NCBI GenBank assembly: GCA_900557385.1 | Contig: USSP01000058.1 | Location: 1 to 9,166 of the forward strand | Reading direction: 5' to 3' | Origin: an uncultured Lachnospiraceae bacterium | GTDB taxonomy: Bacteria; Bacillota; Clostridia; Lachnospirales; Lachnospiraceae | DNA: 9,166 bases | Part shown: positions 6,218 through 9,166 of the stretch, one piece after another | Layout: each line of letters begins with the position of its first letter | Numbering within the stretch: position 1 is the first letter of the stretch | The notes under the pieces: model-generated | What the model was told of the DNA's origin: nothing | Database searches by the model: none | Seen by the model: only the letters and a program-made list of their open reading frames with translations | Program-made: the position numbers and the translations under genes

Positions 6218-7090
6218 TTAATCTAGATTTAATTTATGACTCATAATCCATTCAGTAATGGCGTAGAATATAAGAATACCAATGGCAGAAACCAGATAGC
6301 TATTGCCCAGGATCTGCAGGAAATATTCTCCCATAGAGTTGTAGATGGCGGTCGTCTCAGACTCGTAGGAGGCGATAAAGAAGCTGTCACCCATGAATTT
6401 ACTGAGTCTGTCTGCGCTAAAGGCACCGGATATTAAGGAAGCTGCCACATAAAAACCGATGTAACTGAATACGGTACCTGCCATGGGATGCTTCTTCCAG
6501 AGGTGTCCGATGGACACGGCGGCATACACCATGAGTATACTGTAAAAGGAACTGACGATAAAGTTACCGAGAAACAGTAGTACGACCAGAGCGAAGGGCA
6601 TCGCAAACATTTCTTTGATAAGGGGCACCGCTTCCTGAAAAAAGAATGAGAATCCCTCGCTGAGATCTTTCCAGGTGATTCCGCCATATTCGGAACTGAT
6701 GGAAATTAAAAGTACAACCAGAATCACGGCAAGACAGGTAGCAAGGATGGTAATGAAATTCCAAATGACAGCAACCAGTCCCTTGGCAGTGATGAGTTGC
6801 CACTTTTTCACCGGAAGAGTGTGCATGAGATAACCCTCATCGGTGTAGAAATTTCGATAAAATCGCAGTGCAGTGTAAATCAGCAATACAATAGCAGGTG
6901 CTATTAAAACGATAAAGTAGCCGATGCTTCCGAAAACCAGAAAGAACTGGATTACGGAATTTTCACTGTTCCATAATTCGGTTTGAAAGGTCAGGGCTCC
7001 GATCAGAGCATAGACCAATGCAAAGAGACACATGAAAGCCGGCAGCTTCCAGAAAGAGCGCCATTCGTGTATAAATAATTTTTTTAACAT
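6218..7090 (-). CDS. ABC transporter permease, ABC-2-like, partner of the adjacent ATPase
   Basis: A 290-residue integral membrane protein with about six hydrophobic segments (roughly residues 18-36, 50-73, 104-130, 163-190, 205-222 and 262-280). Between the second and third segments it carries FYTDEGYLMHTLPVKKWQLITAK (81-103), a loop that recurs in clostridial and bacillar permeases of GntR-linked ABC exporters. The N-terminus MLKKLFIHEWRSFWK is also usual for them. The start at 7090 overlaps the ATPase gene by 7 bp. A strong AGGGAGGTG site (plus-strand 7096-7104) lies inside the ATPase end with suitable spacing, which suggests coupled translation. No substrate can be inferred. Relatives such as the Bacillus Ytr system respond to cell-wall antibiotics, so export or envelope stress is a reasonable guess. 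Only one permease gene is present, so the transporter is probably a homodimer of it with two ATPase copies. Confidence 0.8.
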   Translation of the reverse strand: MLKKLFIHEWRSFWKLPAFMCLFALVYALIGALTFQTELWNSENSVIQFFLVFGSIGYFIVLIAPAIVLLIYTALRFYRNFYTDEGYLMHTLPVKKWQLITAKGLVAVIWNFITILATCLAVILVVLLISISSEYGGITWKDLSEGFSFFFQEAVPLIKEMFAMPFALVVLLFLGNFIVSSFYSILMVYAAVSIGHLWKKHPMAGTVFSYIGFYVAASLISGAFSADRLSKFMGDSFFIASYESETTAIYNSMGEYFLQILGNSYLVSAIGILIFYAITEWIMSHKLNLD

Positions 7091-7785
7091 GAGAACACCT
7101 CCCTGAAATAAGAATCAACGGATTTACCCTGCTGTTCCCGGATATCTTCCACACTGGACTGCAAAAGCAGCTTGCCATTGCGGATGAAAATAACCTCATC
7201 CAGAATGTTTTCAATATCGGCGATGAGATGGGTGGATATCAGTATGGTAGAATCCTGGTTGTAGTTGGTGAGAATGGTGCGCAGAATGTAATCTCTGGCA
7301 GCCGGGTCTACACCGGCGATGGGTTCATCCAGGATGTAGAGCTGTGCATTACGGCTCATCACCAGGATTAACTGAACCTTTTCCTTCGTTCCTTTGGACA
7401 GCGTTTTCAGAGAAGCATGGGAATCAATCTGGAGATTCTGCAGCATTTCCTCTGCACGCTCTCTGGAAAAGTCGGCGTAGAAGTCTTCAAAGAAGGAGAT
7501 GAGTTCTGATACCTTCATTTTATTTTCAAAATAAGTACGTTCCGGCAGATAGGAAATCACTGCCTTACTCTCCACGCCGGGCTTTAAGCCGTTGATCAGT
7601 ACTTCTCCTACAGTGGGTGTCAGCAGACCGTTAATCAGCTTAATCAATGTGGTTTTACCACTGCCGTTAGGACCTAATAGTCCGATAATTTTTCCACGTG
7701 GAATAGTTAATGTTAAGTTGTCCAGGGCTGCTGCCCCTTTGTGGTAGTTCTTGGTGAGTCCCCTCACCTCGACAAGAGCTTCCAT
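7084..7785 (-). CDS. ABC transporter ATP-binding protein (YtrB-like)
   Basis: A 233-residue cytoplasmic ATPase subunit. Walker A is GPNGSGKTT (38-46), Walker B is QLYILDEP (148-155) followed by the D-loop AGVDP, and the switch His186 is in ISTHL. The signature loop is LSKGTKEKV (129-137) instead of LSGGQ, and the Q-loop position reads YLPER without the usual Gln. Both variants are common in this exporter-type subgroup, so I take the protein as active. A GAGGAA ribosome binding site precedes the ATG at a suitable distance. The gene starts 19 bp after the stop of the GntR gene and overlaps the permease by 7 bp, giving a regulator-ATPase-permease operon like Bacillus ytrAB. The C-terminal region after about residue 205 is short, without an extra domain. 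Confidence 0.92.
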   Translation of the reverse strand: MEALVEVRGLTKNYHKGAAALDNLTLTIPRGKIIGLLGPNGSGKTTLIKLINGLLTPTVGEVLINGLKPGVESKAVISYLPERTYFENKMKVSELISFFEDFYADFSRERAEEMLQNLQIDSHASLKTLSKGTKEKVQLILVMSRNAQLYILDEPIAGVDPAARDYILRTILTNYNQDSTILISTHLIADIENILDEVIFIRNGKLLLQSSVEDIREQQGKSVDSYFREVFSC

Positions 7786-7804
7786 AGTAATCGTTCCTCA
7801 CTTT

Positions 7805-8167
7805 CTATTTTAATGTCAGTTTCTCCACCAGCCCGATGATTTCCTCTCTGGTGAAGCCCAGCTTTTTCATCTGGGTTACAAAATTTTCAACCTGTTCTTT
7901 GGCAAGATTCAATTTAATCGATGCAATCATTTCCTTATCCTCTGTGACTGTGCGACCTGCTGTGCGTTGTGTCAGGATCAACCCACTGCGTTCCAGTTCC
8001 GCAAAAGCCTTCTGCATGGTATTGGGATTTACACTGGCCTGTGCGGCGAGCTCCCGCACACTGGGCAGCTTATCTCCCGGCTGGTAATAGCCGGATACGA
8101 TTTGCATTTGGATGATTTCGACGATTTGTGCATAGATTGGTCTGTCAGAATCTAAATTCCATGCCAT
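7805..8167 (-). CDS. GntR-family transcriptional regulator, YtrA subfamily
   Basis: A 120-residue DNA-binding regulator. The N-terminal winged helix-turn-helix spans about residues 10-75 (PIYAQIVEIIQMQIVSGYYQPGD, then LPSVRELAAQASVNPNTMQKAFAELERSGLI, then the wing TQRTAGRTV). The short C-terminal part of about 45 residues is helical (NLAKEQVENFVTQMKKLGFTREEIIGLVEKL), probably for dimerisation. This short tail, with no ligand-binding domain, defines the YtrA subfamily, whose members usually repress their own ABC transporter operon. The ATG at 8167 is preceded by AAGGAAGGAA on the minus strand. It is the first gene of the minus-strand operon and has a promoter and a palindrome directly upstream. 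What signal relieves repression cannot be told from the sequence. Confidence 0.92.
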   Translation of the reverse strand: MAWNLDSDRPIYAQIVEIIQMQIVSGYYQPGDKLPSVRELAAQASVNPNTMQKAFAELERSGLILTQRTAGRTVTEDKEMIASIKLNLAKEQVENFVTQMKKLGFTREEIIGLVEKLTLK

Positions 8168-8195
8168 GTGGTTCCTTCCTTTCTTTTGAAAATCT

Positions 8196-8213
8196 GTATT
8201 ATTAACTTAATAC
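8196..8213. promoter_or_regulatory. Candidate GntR operator (inverted repeat)
   Basis: GTATTATTAACTTAATAC has perfect 6-bp arms (GTATTA and TAATAC) around a 6-bp centre. It begins at about the predicted transcription start of the gntR promoter, where a bound repressor would block initiation. YtrA-type regulators are known to bind such inverted repeats in their own promoters. The assignment is inference from position and symmetry. Confidence 0.5.
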
Positions 8214-8219
8214 AATACA

Positions 8220-8248
8220 ACAATAGTACGAACAACAGGATCTGTCAA
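8220..8248 (-). promoter_or_regulatory. Sigma-A-type promoter of the gntR-ABC operon
   Basis: On the minus strand a consensus -35 TTGACA (plus-strand 8243-8248) is followed after exactly 17 bp by TATTGT (plus-strand 8220-8225), a 4/6 match to the -10. The predicted start near 8213 gives a leader of about 46 nt before the gntR ATG. Confidence 0.65.
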
Positions 8249-8254
8249 GAGGAA

Positions 8255-8283
8255 TTGTGAAGTTTTTATTTTTATGGTATTTT
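8255..8283 (+). promoter_or_regulatory. Weak candidate promoter for the dehydrogenase gene
   Basis: TTGTGA (8255-8260) and TATTTT (8278-8283), each a 4/6 match, are separated by 17 bp. If used, the leader would be about 110 nt and would contain both palindromes described at 8321 and 8340. The region is AT-rich, so chance matches are likely. Confidence 0.25.
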
Positions 8284-8320
8284 AATAAGGGAGAATATAC
8301 ATACTAAAATAAAGTTCTTC

Positions 8321-8332
8321 AATCTCGAGATT
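8321..8332. promoter_or_regulatory. Perfect 12-bp palindrome upstream of the dehydrogenase
   Basis: AATCTCGAGATT is a perfect palindrome with no spacer, 65 bp before the dehydrogenase ATG. It could be a binding site for a dimeric regulator. It does not match the Rex consensus (TTGTTAA-N4-TTAACAA) expected for a redox-controlled fermentation gene. Confidence 0.3.
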
Positions 8333-8339
8333 TGTGGCT

Positions 8340-8382
8340 GTGCGCACTTGACACAAACTCGTTATGCGAAAAAACGTGCGCA
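8340..8382. repeat. Repeated GTGCGCA motif / inverted repeat around a TTGACA
   Basis: GTGCGCAC at 8340-8347 is itself a palindrome, and GTGCGCA recurs at 8376-8382. Taken as arms, TGCGCAC and GTGCGCA form a 7-bp inverted repeat with 28 bp between. As direct copies they are 36 bp apart. A perfect TTGACA (8348-8353) lies directly after the first copy. The motif is GC-rich in an otherwise AT-rich gap, which suggests function, either as a pair of operator half-sites or an RNA stem in the leader. Confidence 0.35.
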
Positions 8383-8397
8383 GAAATGAGGTTAACG

Positions 8398-9166
8398 ATG
8401 AAAATTGTTTTTTTTGATACAAAGAAGTACGATCAGGATTCCTTTGAGAGAATTGCGGATCATTACCCGGAACTGGAAATTGAGTATCTGGATACGGATT
8501 TGTCCATGCACACAGTCAGTCTGGCAGAAGGCGCAGATGCAGTCTGTGCTTTCGTAAGCTCGGATGTAGGAACGGAAGTAGTGCATGCACTGGCGGACAG
8601 GAAGGTGAAATGTATTCTTATGCGCTGCGCCGGATTTAATAATGTGGATTTAAAGGCTGCAAAAGAAAGAAACCTGACGGTTCTGCGCGTCCCTGCTTAT
8701 TCACCGGAAGCCGTTGCGGAACATGCCATGGCACTGGCACTGGCAGTAAACCGCCATATCCACAAGGGCTATATTAAAGTAAGAGAGAATAATTTCAGCT
8801 TACAGGGACTGACCGGTATCAATTTTTACGGAAAGACCGCTGGTATTATCGGCACCGGAAAAATCGGAGCTGCCATGGCAAGAATCTGTTACGGATTTGG
8901 CATGAAGGTTATTGCATATGATAAATTTCCCAATGCCGGTCTGGATTTCCTGGAGTACAAAACCTTGGACGAAGTGCTGTCCCAGAGTGACTTGATTTCC
9001 CTCCATTGCCCGCTGATGGATGATACCTATCACCTGATCAACAAAGAAACCATCGAAAAAATGAAGGACAATGTGGTATTGGTCAATACTTCCAGAGGAG
9101 CGCTGATCAAGACAGAGGATCTGATTGCCGGTATCCGGGAACGGAAATTCGTCGGTGTGGGACTGG
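8398..9166 (+). CDS. D-lactate dehydrogenase-type 2-hydroxyacid dehydrogenase (3' end outside window)
   Basis: The first 256 residues of an NAD-dependent D-2-hydroxyacid dehydrogenase, a cytoplasmic enzyme that reduces a 2-oxoacid to the D-hydroxyacid. The family is about 330 residues long, so roughly the last quarter is missing. Visible: the N-terminal catalytic-domain strand MKIVFFDTKKYD; the substrate-domain motif RCAGFNNVDLKAA (76-88); VPAYSPEAVAEHAMALALAVNR (98-119); the Rossmann motif GTGKIG (152-157) with Asp175 at the end of the second strand, favouring NAD; and VNTSRGAL with catalytic Arg233. The catalytic Glu and His would lie beyond the edge. The ATG at 8398 has GAGG 6 nt upstream; an in-frame ATG at 8386 overlaps that site and is less likely. 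D-lactate dehydrogenase (ldhA) is the most probable role, but phenyllactate/aryl-lactate dehydrogenases have the same architecture and the nearby iorAB leaves that open. Confidence 0.9.
   Translation, partial: MKIVFFDTKKYDQDSFERIADHYPELEIEYLDTDLSMHTVSLAEGADAVCAFVSSDVGTEVVHALADRKVKCILMRCAGFNNVDLKAAKERNLTVLRVPAYSPEAVAEHAMALALAVNRHIHKGYIKVRENNFSLQGLTGINFYGKTAGIIGTGKIGAAMARICYGFGMKVIAYDKFPNAGLDFLEYKTLDEVLSQSDLISLHCPLMDDTYHLINKETIEKMKDNVVLVNTSRGALIKTEDLIAGIRERKFVGVGL

Noticed and set aside
7099..7785. ATPase possibly inactive because the signature is LSKGT and the Q-loop lacks Gln
   Set aside because: Walker A, Walker B, the D-loop and the H-loop His are intact, and these variants are usual in exporter ATPases of this group.
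8348..8353. Perfect TTGACA as a -35 for the dehydrogenase gene
   Set aside because: No sequence at 15-18 bp matches a -10 better than 3/6 (an A-run only), so I did not call a promoter here. It is mentioned with the flanking repeats.
8196..8397. Riboswitch or small RNA gene in the divergent intergenic region
   Set aside because: I find no known riboswitch core, no T-box element and no terminator-like hairpin with a U-tract in this stretch.

Overview
The window looks like chromosomal DNA of a low-to-mid GC Gram-positive anaerobe, most likely a gut-type clostridium of the Lachnospiraceae. The support is the ferredoxin-dependent 2-oxoacid oxidoreductase (iorAB), a BMP-family nucleoside-type ABC permease with the C-terminus typical of clostridia, strong AGGAGG-type ribosome binding sites, a YtrA-type GntR repressor with its ABC exporter, and a clostridial-type D-lactate dehydrogenase. 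The genus cannot be fixed from the sequence alone. I see no insertion sequence, phage gene, CRISPR array, tRNA or rRNA.

Region 1 (3-6145, plus strand) is one tightly packed run of seven genes: the 3' end of an ABC transporter permease, nth (endonuclease III), iorA and iorB (indolepyruvate:ferredoxin oxidoreductase), paaK (phenylacetate-CoA ligase), a stand-alone tandem ACT-domain protein, and an amidohydrolase. Gaps are 3, 32, -4, 32, 12 and -4 bp, so the run is probably co-transcribed. The iorAB-paaK-ACT core is an arylpyruvate/arylacetate module. IorAB oxidatively decarboxylates aryl-pyruvates made by transamination of Phe, Tyr or Trp to arylacetyl-CoA and reduced ferredoxin. PaaK interconverts arylacetates and their CoA esters. 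The ACT protein probably senses an amino acid. The role of the amidohydrolase is unknown.

Region 2 (6146-6217) is a convergent gap holding a long hairpin with a U-tract on both strands. It probably terminates both flanking transcription units.

Region 3 (6218-8167, minus strand) is a three-gene operon read right to left: a YtrA-like GntR repressor, an ABC ATPase and a six-helix ABC permease. It is preceded by a good sigma-A promoter with a palindromic candidate operator at the predicted transcription start, which suggests autoregulation.

Region 4 (8168-8397) is a 230-bp divergent intergenic region with the gntR promoter and two palindromic motifs nearer the plus-strand gene. Region 5 (8398-9166, plus strand) is the 5' three-quarters of a D-lactate dehydrogenase-type 2-hydroxyacid dehydrogenase, cut by the window edge.

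Nothing here is clearly a new kind of system. The most interesting points are the uncharacterised amidohydrolase and ACT protein attached to the arylacetate module, and the unexplained palindromes in front of the dehydrogenase.
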